Positions 36,460 to 44,575 of a stretch of 64,000 nt of DNA are shown piece after piece. Made by a program: the position numbers and the translations under genes. This DNA comes from Streptococcus sp. 29887 (GTDB lineage: Bacteria; Bacillota; Bacilli; Lactobacillales; Streptococcaceae): the NCBI RefSeq assembly GCF_032595075.1, contig NZ_CP118735.1:1702001-1766000 (forward strand), given 5' to 3'. Each line of letters starts with the position of its first letter. The stretch's first letter is position 1. The notes under the pieces were generated by a model that worked only from the letters and a program-made list of their open reading frames with translations, was not told the origin of the DNA and ran no database searches.

Positions 36460-38186
36460 TATTCTCCCCCTTCCTGACTTTGTTGGCGCTGGTATTGTTC
36501 ATAGTACCAGCCTTCTTGAGCTAGCAGGTCTGCCGGTCGTCCTTCTTCTACAATGCGACCTTCATCCAAGACCAGTACCCAGTCCGCATGGTTGACAGCA
36601 GACAGGCGGTGGGTCACGATGACATTGGTCCTGCCTGCACGTTCTTGCTGGATATTTTGGATAATCTGACCTTCTGTTCGAGCATCGACTGCTGATAGGG
36701 AATCGTCTAAAATAAGCAAGTCTGGCTCTCGTAAAAAGGCACGCGCAATAGAAATCCGTTGTTTCTGACCGCCAGAAATAGACACACCCCGCTCGCCAAT
36801 CATGGTGTCCAGTCCATGACTCATCCGCTCCAAGTCCTGGCTAAAGGCTGCGGTTGCGATAGCCGCTTCAATTTCTTCCAAACTACTGTCACGCTTACCA
36901 AAGGCAATATTTTCCCCAACAGATTTTGAAAAGAGAATGTGTTCTTGGGGAACATAGCCAATTTTTTGCTCCAGGCTTGAGCGTTTGAAGTCAAGGACAG
37001 ACTGATGATTAACAAGAAACTCACCCTGCCCAACTGGATACTGACGTAACAATTGTCTAACCAGACTGGTCTTGCCGGAACCCGTTTTCCCAACAATCCC
37101 GACTGTCTGACCGGCTTTCAAGGTCCAGTTAATCTCCCGCAAACTCGGACGGTCCGACTGAGGATAGCTAAAGCTGTAGTTCTTGAAAGAAATACTATCT
37201 AGCTCGGCTATTTCTACCGAGCCATCCACTTCCAAGTCATCTCCTGTTTCAATCAGCTCCTGCAGTTTTTCAAATGAAGTCTTACCTGTCTGATAAACTA
37301 GTATGAAATCCGCCAGGGTCCAGAAAGGCTCTAGGAGGGAACTGACATAGAGTTGAAGGGCGATGACCTGCCCTAGACTGAGCTGACCAGACTTGACTGC
37401 CCCTGCTCCAAGCACCAAGACCAGGATAGTCGACAAACCCAGACCGACCGTAGCCAAGGGGTTATAAAGGGATTGCAGGGTAGTAATCCGGTCCCCACCA
37501 TCCGCCAATTCCTTGGTTCGAGCTTGAAACTGCCCCTTTTGAGTTACCTTTTTGCTATAGGCGCGTGTTACACGAATACCCTCGACAACTTCCAAGACCT
37601 CATTATTGAGCTGTGCAACTGCCTCACGGTTAGCATCGATAGCCAAATCCTGCTTGCGACCAATGAAAAAGAAAGCAACTGCCATAAAAATCATCGGTAA
37701 GATAGCCAGGAAGGAAATCTTCCAGTCAATCAAAAGCATGGTAGGAATGATAAATGCCAACATACCACCGGAATAGACCACAATCATGAGCCCATAGCCG
37801 ACCATCTCCATCAGGCCATCAACATCCGTAGAAAATCTGGTCATGACATCCCCAGACCGAAATTTTTCATAAAAAGGTGTTCGCATAGTCACCATCTTTT
37901 TAAAGGCTCGTTGCTGCATATCAAATTTGAAATTGACCGAGGCCTGAAAAAGCTTAAGATGCCAGATAAAACCCATCCCATAATTGAGAAAGGTCACCAA
38001 AAGCAAGAGGCCCATTTCTTGAACCAAAATCTGCTCAGTCAAGCCATTCTTGGTCAGCGTATCCACCATCCTCTGAATAATCTGCGTTGGTATCAAGAGG
38101 GTTATATCGTAAATAATCAAGGTCACAACAACCAGCAAGTAGAGCCACTTGTGTTGTTTGACGTAATCAAATATCAATTTAAACAT
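36459..38186 (-). CDS. Heterodimeric ABC multidrug exporter, subunit with degenerate catalytic site
   Basis: 575 aa. Six membrane helices, then Walker A GKTGSGKTS, signature ISGGQKQR, and Walker B LLILDDSLSAVD, where Asp replaces the catalytic Glu. This is the degenerate-site subunit of heterodimeric type IV exporters. SD AAAGGAG precedes the ATG at 38186. It follows a leader of about 300 nt with a small ORF and an intrinsic terminator, which suggests induction by ribosome-targeting drugs through attenuation, as described for Bacillus bmrB-bmrCD. Confidence 0.92.
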   Translation of the reverse strand: MFKLIFDYVKQHKWLYLLVVVTLIIYDITLLIPTQIIQRMVDTLTKNGLTEQILVQEMGLLLLVTFLNYGMGFIWHLKLFQASVNFKFDMQQRAFKKMVTMRTPFYEKFRSGDVMTRFSTDVDGLMEMVGYGLMIVVYSGGMLAFIIPTMLLIDWKISFLAILPMIFMAVAFFFIGRKQDLAIDANREAVAQLNNEVLEVVEGIRVTRAYSKKVTQKGQFQARTKELADGGDRITTLQSLYNPLATVGLGLSTILVLVLGAGAVKSGQLSLGQVIALQLYVSSLLEPFWTLADFILVYQTGKTSFEKLQELIETGDDLEVDGSVEIAELDSISFKNYSFSYPQSDRPSLREINWTLKAGQTVGIVGKTGSGKTSLVRQLLRQYPVGQGEFLVNHQSVLDFKRSSLEQKIGYVPQEHILFSKSVGENIAFGKRDSSLEEIEAAIATAAFSQDLERMSHGLDTMIGERGVSISGGQKQRISIARAFLREPDLLILDDSLSAVDARTEGQIIQNIQQERAGRTNVIVTHRLSAVNHADWVLVLDEGRIVEEGRPADLLAQEGWYYEQYQRQQSQEGGE

Positions 38187-38224
38187 ATTTCTCCTTTAAG
38201 TTAAAACTATTCCTTTCTAAGCAC

Positions 38225-38262
38225 AAAAAAGCCTAGGTGTCTATCACTCCACCTAGGCATGG
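38225..38262 (-). terminator. Attenuator terminator in the leader of the ABC exporter
   Basis: Minus strand: GCCTAGGTG pairs with CACCTAGGC around a loop of about 10 nt, followed by TTTTTT. It lies before the structural genes, about 40 nt upstream of the ABC start codon. Confidence 0.85.
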
Positions 38263-38381
38263 CTCAGTCCACAAAAATAGACCAACTCTCGAACAGTTCT
38301 GAGAAGCCCACCTGACCATGATAAGACATGCTTGACTTTCCCACTATTCCAGAGTAGGCCCACGAAAACTTCAAAAGTCTT

Positions 38382-38459
38382 TCAATGAGCCCTGTTTTCC
38401 TGCTTAGAAAGGAGTGTATGATAAAAAATAGCTTGCTGAAGGACAAGTTGTGTGTTCAT
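38382..38459 (-). CDS. Leader peptide (25 aa) of the ABC exporter operon
   Basis: ATG at 38459 lies seven nt after AAAGGAG and about 25 nt after the predicted transcript start. The 25-codon frame begins MNTQLVLQQAIFYH and ends ENRAH. The terminator follows about 120 nt later. A ribosome stalled in this frame could change folding of the RNA and prevent termination. No resemblance to a functional protein. Confidence 0.6.
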   Translation of the reverse strand: MNTQLVLQQAIFYHTLLSKQENRAH

Positions 38460-38490
38460 TTGTTTTACTCCTTTCTTTTTTCTAAGCCCT

Positions 38491-38518
38491 ATTCTAACAT
38501 AATAAACTGACAAGTCAA
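38491..38518 (-). promoter_or_regulatory. Promoter of the ABC exporter leader
   Basis: Minus strand -35 TTGACT (38513-38518), 16-bp spacer, -10 TAGAAT (38491-38496). Confidence 0.65.
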
Positions 38519-38557
38519 GATTTTTTTGATATCAGGGGAGAATTTGGGGCAGACATA

Positions 38558-38588
38558 ACAAAAACCCTTGTGTTTCAAGGGTTTTTCA
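38558..38588 (-). terminator. Terminator of tRNA-Thr
   Basis: Minus strand: AAAACCCTTG pairs with CAAGGGTTTTT over a short loop, about 15 nt after the tRNA. Confidence 0.8.
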
Positions 38589-38598
38589 GCTTATTTTA

Positions 38599-38671
38599 TG
38601 CTAGTTGCCGGGATTGAACCGGCGACCTCATCCTTACCATGGATGCGCTCTACCGACTGAGCTAAACCAGC
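38599..38671 (-). tRNA. tRNA-Thr (anticodon GGT)
   Basis: 73 nt on the minus strand. Acceptor arms GCTGGTT/AACTAGC pair with one G-U. D-arm AGCTCAGTCGGTAGAGC, anticodon stem CATCC/GGATG with loop ATGGTAA (anticodon GGT), T-arm GCCGGTTCAATCCCGGC. Discriminator A; the 3' CCA is not encoded. Own promoter TTGACA (38705-38710), 16 bp, TAAACT (38683-38688). Confidence 0.95.
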
Positions 38672-38920
38672 AGTACTTTATTAGTTTACCATATTTTATC
38701 TATTTGTCAACACTTATTTAAAAAAGCACCCCCTCAATCCTGAAAGTTCTTCCTAGCTTTTAGTTAACAACACTACAGATGACCCGCGCCCACTAATACA
38801 AGAAAATATTCCTATAACTGCACAAGCAAAGAAGAAATGGATGTTCCTTCTCACCACTCGCACTCGTAATGACAAAAAAATATGGTCCGTCACTAGAATA
38901 AGTGCGGACCTTTTCATTTT
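38672..38920. other. Intergenic stretch between ftsX and tRNA-Thr
   Basis: Carries the tRNA promoter and, at about 38879-38911, a minus-strand hairpin (GGTCCG/CGGACC with T-run) that ends ftsX. Nothing else is recognised. Confidence 0.5.
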
Positions 38921-39850
38921 TTAAATTTTCAAGTAGCGATTCATGGAAATAACTGAACCGAGTGAACCGATGAGGATACCGATAACAAACAGGGCTCCAA
39001 CCATGCTTGGAATGAAAATATCCAAACTAATCAAGGACAAGTCCTGACTAGCAAGACTAGCATTAACTGAATTATAAAACATCTGATACAAGAAATAAAC
39101 CAAGGCAGATGGTAAAATCGCACCAAGCAAGCCTACCCAAGCACCCTCCCAAAGAAAGGGGCCACGGATATAGCTATTCTTTGCACCAACCAAGCGCATA
39201 ATCTGAATTTCACGGCTACGAGAAATGATGGTAATACGAATGGTATTAGAAATCAAGAATATAGCTGTAAACAAGAGCAAGCCAGTTGCTGCTAGTCCCC
39301 AAGTGCGCACCATTGATGCCAATTTGAAGATACGCTCCGTTTCCACCTCGCCATCACGGACTTCTGTAACGCCGTCAATTTTTGCAACTTCTGCCGCAAC
39401 CGATTTTACGTACTGAGGCTCAGTCGTATCAATGATATAGGCATCGTAAAGCGGGTTAGCATCTCCCTGGAACAAATTCCAAGTTTCACCAAGTGTATCA
39501 GTCAGCTTTTTCAACTGTTCATCCTTACTTGAATATGTAACAGATTGAACATTTGGCAGGGCTGTGATTTGGTTGTAAACCTTATTGAAATCAGGGTTGG
39601 CTACTGTTTCACCAGCCTCATTGACAATCGTTTCAGCCTGATCTGTTGAATTGGCCCGTAAGTAAACATTGATACGAACATTGTGCTCCAAATCAGAAGC
39701 CAATTTTGCCGTATTTAAAATAACTGAAGCAAATAAACCAACCATAGCCAATGTGATGGTTACTGAAGAAATAGCCGCAACGGTCATCCAGCCATTTCGC
39801 TTCAAACTCTTGAGCGACTCAATAAAGTGTCTAAAAAATCGTCTAATCAT
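38921..39850 (-). CDS. ftsX: Cell division protein FtsX
   Basis: 309 aa from MIRRFFRHFIESLKSLKRNGW (ATG 39850), the conserved start. It overlaps the last codons of ftsE by 8 nt. Four membrane helices with a large extracellular loop between the first two, and the FtsX/MacB-type permease core. With FtsE it activates the peptidoglycan hydrolase PcsB in streptococci. Confidence 0.95.
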   Translation of the reverse strand: MIRRFFRHFIESLKSLKRNGWMTVAAISSVTITLAMVGLFASVILNTAKLASDLEHNVRINVYLRANSTDQAETIVNEAGETVANPDFNKVYNQITALPNVQSVTYSSKDEQLKKLTDTLGETWNLFQGDANPLYDAYIIDTTEPQYVKSVAAEVAKIDGVTEVRDGEVETERIFKLASMVRTWGLAATGLLLFTAIFLISNTIRITIISRSREIQIMRLVGAKNSYIRGPFLWEGAWVGLLGAILPSALVYFLYQMFYNSVNASLASQDLSLISLDIFIPSMVGALFVIGILIGSLGSVISMNRYLKI

Positions 39851-40535
39851 CGTATCCATACTCTCCTTGTTCTTCATCCCGTACCACTCGACCGTCTTCG
39901 ATCGCGATAACGCGGTGGCGGAGGGTATTTACAATCTGACTATTGTGGGTCGCCATCAGAACGGTCGTCCCCTGCAAATTGATCCGCTCCAAGAGGTTCA
40001 TGATTTCCCAGGAATTTTCTGGGTCCAAGTTACCAGTTGGTTCATCAGCAATCAATACCTTAGGATTGTTGACAATAGCTCGGGCAATAGCAATACGCTG
40101 TTGCTCACCACCAGATAATTCATTGGGGAAGGAACGAATTTTATGTTTCAAACCAACCAAGTCCAAGACTTCCATAACACGTTTTTTAATATTGCGTGGT
40201 TTTTCGCCAATAACTTCCATAGCATAGGCAATATTTTCAAACACAGTCTTTTTCGGTAAGAGTTTATAGTCCTGGAAAACGACTCCGACACTACGACGGA
40301 GCAAAGGGACATCTCTCTTCTTGATTTTAGCCAGGTCAAACTTCCCAACTGTCAAGCTACCCTTATCAAGCTTTTCTTCACGGTATAACAGTTTGATAAA
40401 GGTTGACTTACCTGCACCTGAAGGACCTACAATATAGGCAAACTCTCCAGCCTCAACATTGACGGACACTCCTCGAAGGGCCGTCGTTCCGTTTCCATAT
40501 TTCTTGGAAACGTTCTTCATTTCAATAATTCTCAT
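39843..40535 (-). CDS. ftsE: Cell division ATP-binding protein FtsE
   Basis: 230 aa. Walker A GPSGAGKST, signature LSGGEQQR, Walker B LIADEPTGNLD. Cytoplasmic ATPase of the FtsEX complex. Directly follows prfB, as in other streptococci. Confidence 0.97.
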   Translation of the reverse strand: MRIIEMKNVSKKYGNGTTALRGVSVNVEAGEFAYIVGPSGAGKSTFIKLLYREEKLDKGSLTVGKFDLAKIKKRDVPLLRRSVGVVFQDYKLLPKKTVFENIAYAMEVIGEKPRNIKKRVMEVLDLVGLKHKIRSFPNELSGGEQQRIAIARAIVNNPKVLIADEPTGNLDPENSWEIMNLLERINLQGTTVLMATHNSQIVNTLRHRVIAIEDGRVVRDEEQGEYGYDD

Positions 40536-40571
40536 AGGATATTCTGTCTAAGACAGTCCTTTCTTTAGATT

Positions 40572-41667
40572 TTAGCTAATTCGCCATTTTAAGTAAGCAT
40601 CGATAAAGCCATCCAAATCACCGTCCATCACCTTATCAACCTGAGCTACCTCAAAGCCTGTCCGGTGGTCTTTAACCATTGTGTACGGCGTAAAGACGTA
40701 GGAACGTATCTGACTGCCCCAAGTAATTTCTTTTTTATCTCCCTTGAGTGAGTCGACCTCTGCAGCCTTCTTCTCCTGCTCCAATTGATACAATTTAGCT
40801 TGTAAGAGTTTCATAGCACGATCACGGTTGCCATACTGAGTACGGTCAACTGTTGACTGGGTCACAATACCTGTCGGAATGTGGGTCAAACGCACACCTG
40901 TCGATACCTTGTTGACGTTCTGTCCACCGGCACCACCTGAACGGAAGGTGTCCATTTTGACCTCATCATCCCTGATTTCAATTTCAATGGTATCATCCAA
41001 TTCTGGCATGACTTCTACCGAAGTAAAGGAAGTATGGCGACGTTTTGCTGAGTCAAATGGTGAGATACGCACCAAGCGATGAACACCCATTTCTGACTTG
41101 AGCAAACCATAAGCATTTGGACCTGTAAAGCTAAGGGTTACTGACTTAATACCTGCCTCATCTCCAGCTTGATAATCCAAAGTTTCTACTGTAAAACCTT
41201 TGGCATTACCAAAACGCTGATACATCCGAAGCAACATTTCTCCCCAGTCCTGAGCCTCAGTACCACCCGAACCTGGATGAATTTCCAAGATGGCATTATT
41301 GTGGTCATAGGGTTCTGACAAGAGCAAGGTCATTTCATAGGCAGTCATGGACTTATCCAATTCTGCTAACTTCTCGACCAACTCATCCCGTACCGACTCA
41401 TCTTCTGCTAGGAAATCTAGCAATATTTCAGATTCATCATATAAATCCAACATCTGATGGAAATTTCCATAGGTATTTTTTAATTCATTCAACTCCTGAG
41501 ACGTCTTCTGGGCTGCCAAATTATCATTCCAAAAATCTGGCTCGGTCATCTTATTTTCAAGAATGGCAATCTCTTCTTCCAGACCTTCTAAGTCAAAGAG
41601 ACCCCCTAAAAGACGTTAATTTTTTGCCAAGTTCTTCAATCTTTTGGCGAATTTCTGCTGTATCCAT
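40572..41667 (-). CDS. prfB: Peptide chain release factor 2, with programmed +1 frameshift
   Basis: ATG at 41667 opens a 24-codon frame that ends at TGA 41595-41593. The shift site is CTT-TGA-C preceded by the SD-like AGGGGG. Slipping +1 at CTT joins the long frame, giving a protein of 364 aa. The factor has SPF-type recognition ([11 protein letters not shown]) and GGQ ([14 protein letters not shown]). RF2 reads UGA, so low RF2 favours frameshifting and the gene autoregulates. Not a pseudogene. Confidence 0.97.
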
Positions 41668-41701
41668 ATACACCTCATTTTTTATTTATCTTTGTATTAT
41701 A

Positions 41702-42829
41702 TCACATTTGTAGTCTATTTACCAAGTTGAGAAATGCTGTCTGCTCCGCTATGACATCTGCATTATCGGATTGAATGCCTGCGATAAAATCTATCATCTC
41801 ATCATTAGGCTCTTTCACTAACTGTCCCAAAGCCCAGATAGCCGTCGCCATGTGGACAGGATTTTGTTTCTTATCGATGATTTCTAAAAGTTTGGGAATG
41901 GCAGAGCGGTCATTGCTATTGGCCAAGGCAATGATGGCATTGCGTTGAAGAATATTTTTTCCCCTCCAAGAACCAGCAATCATGCCAAATTTTTCCTTGA
42001 ATTGTCCATTCGACAAATCCAAAAAGGGAATTAACTCTGGTTCTGCCAAATCTGGATCAATCTCTACCACAGGCGGACTGGAAATTCCTTTATTGTAAGG
42101 ACAACAAATCTGGCAAATATCACAACCATAGATAACCGTCTTGATTTTCTTACGAAACTCCAAGTCCATCATGCCCTTATCCTGGGTCTGAAAAGACAGA
42201 CAACGACGGGCATTCATGGTCGTATCCCCTAATAAACAAGACGTCGGACAGGCTGCAACACAACGGTTACAATCCCCACAGTCGTAGTCGACTGGCTGAT
42301 CTGGTTCGATTTCTAGATTGGTTACTAATTCCCCTAAAAACATATAGGAGCCAAATTCCTTAGAAATCACCAGACCATTCTTACCAATAAAACCGATTCC
42401 TGCTCTTCTAGCAACTGCAGTATCCACCAAGGCTCCCGTGTCTACCATAGCCTTATACTCCAAACCATCCGTCAATTGCTCAATCCCACGGGCCAAACGT
42501 TCCATCTTATCTTGCAAGATGTAGTGGTAATCCAGTCCCCAAGAACTAGGTGTGATTTTCCCACGTTTAAACTGCGTTTTTTCTGGTTTAACTGGCAAGT
42601 GTCGCGGATAGGCTACTGCTATAGAAATAATGGTTTTAGCCGACTGCAAAGACAACTTGGGACGAATACGTTCTTCAATATTCTTGTGTTCAAATCCTGA
42701 CGAACGCCCCTCTTCCTGGCTAGCCCGGAGGGATTTTTCCAGATAATCAAAATCATCTGCCGTAGTAAATCCAATCTTAGAAATCCCTATTTCCTGAGAG
42801 AGCTTGATAATCTCTTCTTTGATATTCAT
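41702..42829 (-). CDS. queG: Epoxyqueuosine reductase QueG
   Basis: About 375 aa from MNIKEEIIKLSQ (an in-frame ATG 9 nt upstream is possible). Two [4Fe-4S] motifs, CGDCNRCVAACPTSCL and CDICQICCPYNKG, and a C-terminal HEAT-like region (RNAIIALANSNDRSAIPKLLE). Cobalamin-dependent last step of queuosine synthesis in tRNA. No cobalamin synthesis genes are in the window. Confidence 0.95.
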   Translation of the reverse strand: MNIKEEIIKLSQEIGISKIGFTTADDFDYLEKSLRASQEEGRSSGFEHKNIEERIRPKLSLQSAKTIISIAVAYPRHLPVKPEKTQFKRGKITPSSWGLDYHYILQDKMERLARGIEQLTDGLEYKAMVDTGALVDTAVARRAGIGFIGKNGLVISKEFGSYMFLGELVTNLEIEPDQPVDYDCGDCNRCVAACPTSCLLGDTTMNARRCLSFQTQDKGMMDLEFRKKIKTVIYGCDICQICCPYNKGISSPPVVEIDPDLAEPELIPFLDLSNGQFKEKFGMIAGSWRGKNILQRNAIIALANSNDRSAIPKLLEIIDKKQNPVHMATAIWALGQLVKEPNDEMIDFIAGIQSDNADVIAEQTAFLNLVNRLQM

Positions 42830-42869
42830 TCTATTCATTTTAACAAAAAGTTCTCATCTTTGGCAAGAA

Positions 42870-43358
42870 TTACACAAGGAAATAAGTTGTTAATATAACA
42901 AAGGTTGTTAAAACCAAGCAAAAGACATTCATGCGCTCGTAGGCTTTCTCACGCCAAACACTCGTCAATACATACATGATATTGATGCCAATTGCACCGC
43001 CCAAACCATTGGCCAACAAGTCTGTTATATCTGCAATCCCTAACAAAAGCAAATATTGGGTCACTTCAAATAGAAGACTGACCAACAAAATCAGCATAAG
43101 ATTGGAAACCCAAGATGCCTTGCGAAATAAGATTTCCATATAAATCCCAAAAGGAATGAAACTAATAATATTAAAGAAAATTTCTGGAAAATTCAAAATC
43201 CCATTATAAACGGCTGTCCCTGCCAGAGGGATTAGATTGAACTGGGCTAAATCATACCGACCGTACAGGATGGACAAGTCCATCTTAAAGACAATCATCC
43301 AGGTCAATAAAAGGAGGTAGGTTAGAAATAAAAGGATACTCATTTTTCTAGTCTGCAT
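42870..43358 (-). CDS. VanZ-like membrane protein
   Basis: 162 aa, about five membrane segments, with NLIPLAGT, FNIISFIPFGIYMEILF and FEVTQYLLLLGIADITDLLANGLGG typical of the VanZ family. VanZ gives low-level teicoplanin resistance in enterococci; the role of chromosomal relatives is not known. Confidence 0.85.
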   Translation of the reverse strand: MQTRKMSILLFLTYLLLLTWMIVFKMDLSILYGRYDLAQFNLIPLAGTAVYNGILNFPEIFFNIISFIPFGIYMEILFRKASWVSNLMLILLVSLLFEVTQYLLLLGIADITDLLANGLGGAIGINIMYVLTSVWREKAYERMNVFCLVLTTFVILTTYFLV

Positions 43359-43507
43359 AAAAACTCCCCCTTTCCAGCATATTTTATCATTATATCACAA
43401 ATAAGAACATGAAAAATGTCACTTTTGTGACAATACACAGGTCTTGTTACAAGTAGTTTACAAGTGATGAAGAAAAGAAGGTCTTGAAAACCTCCTTCCT
43501 CATTCTA

Positions 43508-43927
43508 TTAGGAAAATGTTCTATTGCCATACTGAAAGGCTTTGAACTGTTGAATTTGAGCCATGAGCCGTTGGTAGTTAGCCTCCTTACAGGCCTTCAT
43601 AATCAAAAAACAGTCTATAAATTTCCACACATATAAGCCCATAAACAAGAGCATACCAATGAGAATAAAAAGAGTCACAAAAGACACACCAAAGGTAATC
43701 AACTTGGCCGAGCCCATCCGCTTGTCCCCAATATAAAAACGGTCCACGCCAAACTCACCAAAAAAGATGGCTAAGATAAGGGCAATCACTGGCTGGCGCA
43801 ATTCAACCATCATCAGTGCATTCAAAGCTCCCTCGTCCAAATCCTCTAGTTCTTTCTGAAGCAGAATTAACTTATCAGATGGTAAATAACTACTCTTACT
43901 AAACACATAATTTTGTAAATAATTCAT
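43508..43927 (-). CDS. TM2-domain protein
   Basis: 139 aa. About 45 hydrophilic residues precede a TM2 domain with FGEFGVDRFYIGDKRMGSAKLI and two membrane helices. Function unknown. A weak hairpin with T-run follows at about 43475-43500. Confidence 0.82.
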   Translation of the reverse strand: MNYLQNYVFSKSSYLPSDKLILLQKELEDLDEGALNALMMVELRQPVIALILAIFFGEFGVDRFYIGDKRMGSAKLITFGVSFVTLFILIGMLLFMGLYVWKFIDCFLIMKACKEANYQRLMAQIQQFKAFQYGNRTFS

Positions 43928-44007
43928 ATAGATCCCTCACTCACAGAAATTATAGCAGTTTCTTATTCTTCAAGCAAGCCTGAAGGGGAAAACAGCGGCA
44001 GAAATCG

Positions 44008-44035
44008 TTTACATTTTTTTCTTTTTTGCTATAAT
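44008..44035 (+). promoter_or_regulatory. Promoter of the small membrane protein at 44061
   Basis: TTTACA (44008-44013), 16 bp, TATAAT (44030-44035). Confidence 0.65.
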
Positions 44036-44060
44036 GAAACTAGATTACAAGGAGGTTCTT

Positions 44061-44450
44061 ATGAGAGTTATTATTCATTATCCAAAACCTATCAAACAAC
44101 TATCCTCCCAAAGACTTCCACTTCTGGTAGATGGAAAAATTGCTGGGACAGTTACTCAAGGAAAAATTTTAAGCCTACCAATTACACAACCATCTGTTAC
44201 ACTAAGCGTTCGAGGGGATAAAAAATCAGCCATTCAAGTTAAGGAGGGCGATAGGGTCCAAATAATGGAAAACAGTAGGTACTTCATTCTCTACTACTTC
44301 AGCTTTGCTATCCTACCAATCGCCTTACTGTTTAACTTACCAACTCTTGTCAAAACCATCCTCTTCATACTAGCACTAGCCATCACTTTGTTGGGACAAG
44401 CAATCTTCCCAAAATACCTTATCAGTACAGAAAAAAGCTCAGACCAATAA
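44061..44450 (+). CDS. Small unrecognised membrane protein
   Basis: 129 aa from MRVIIHYPKPIKQL (ATG 44061, AAGGAGG seven nt upstream). About 80 residues of beta-rich, basic sequence (LPLLVDGKIAGTVTQGK, VREGD-like turns) precede two C-terminal membrane helices. Not recognised. It stands alone between divergent and convergent neighbours. Confidence 0.7.
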   Translation: MRVIIHYPKPIKQLSSQRLPLLVDGKIAGTVTQGKILSLPITQPSVTLSVRGDKKSAIQVKEGDRVQIMENSRYFILYYFSFAILPIALLFNLPTLVKTILFILALAITLLGQAIFPKYLISTEKSSDQ

Positions 44451-44467
44451 ATCTGAGCTTTTTCAAA
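44431..44467 (+). terminator. Terminator after the small membrane protein
   Basis: AAAAAGCTCAGA and TCTGAGCTTTTT form a 12-bp stem around a loop of about 8 nt; it overlaps the end of the gene. Confidence 0.85.
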
Positions 44468-44480
44468 TGATATCGTCTTC

Positions 44481-44562
44481 AGTTTGCTTTTAGTACAAGG
44501 CAACGAGGCGCAGGCTGTACTGAAGTACGGCAAGGCGAGTTAACGAAGTAATAAAAGATAAG
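44481..44562 (+). repeat. Dispersed repeat A, copy 2
   Basis: Matches 16686-16768 in inverse orientation at roughly 90 percent identity by eye, from AGTTTGCTTTTAGTAC to AATAAAAGATAAGC. It lies just before the stop of the P-type ATPase. Confidence 0.8.
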
Positions 44563-44575
44563 CTGAATAACTATA

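Noticed and set aside
38264..38446. A 60-codon frame in the ABC exporter leader starting at TTG 38446
   Set aside because: It has no SD and reads through the structured leader almost to the terminator; the 25-codon frame in the other register has a proper SD and start.
41593..41595. TGA near the start of prfB as a nonsense or frameshift mutation
   Set aside because: The surrounding AGGGGG and CTT-TGA-C are the conserved programmed-frameshift signals.
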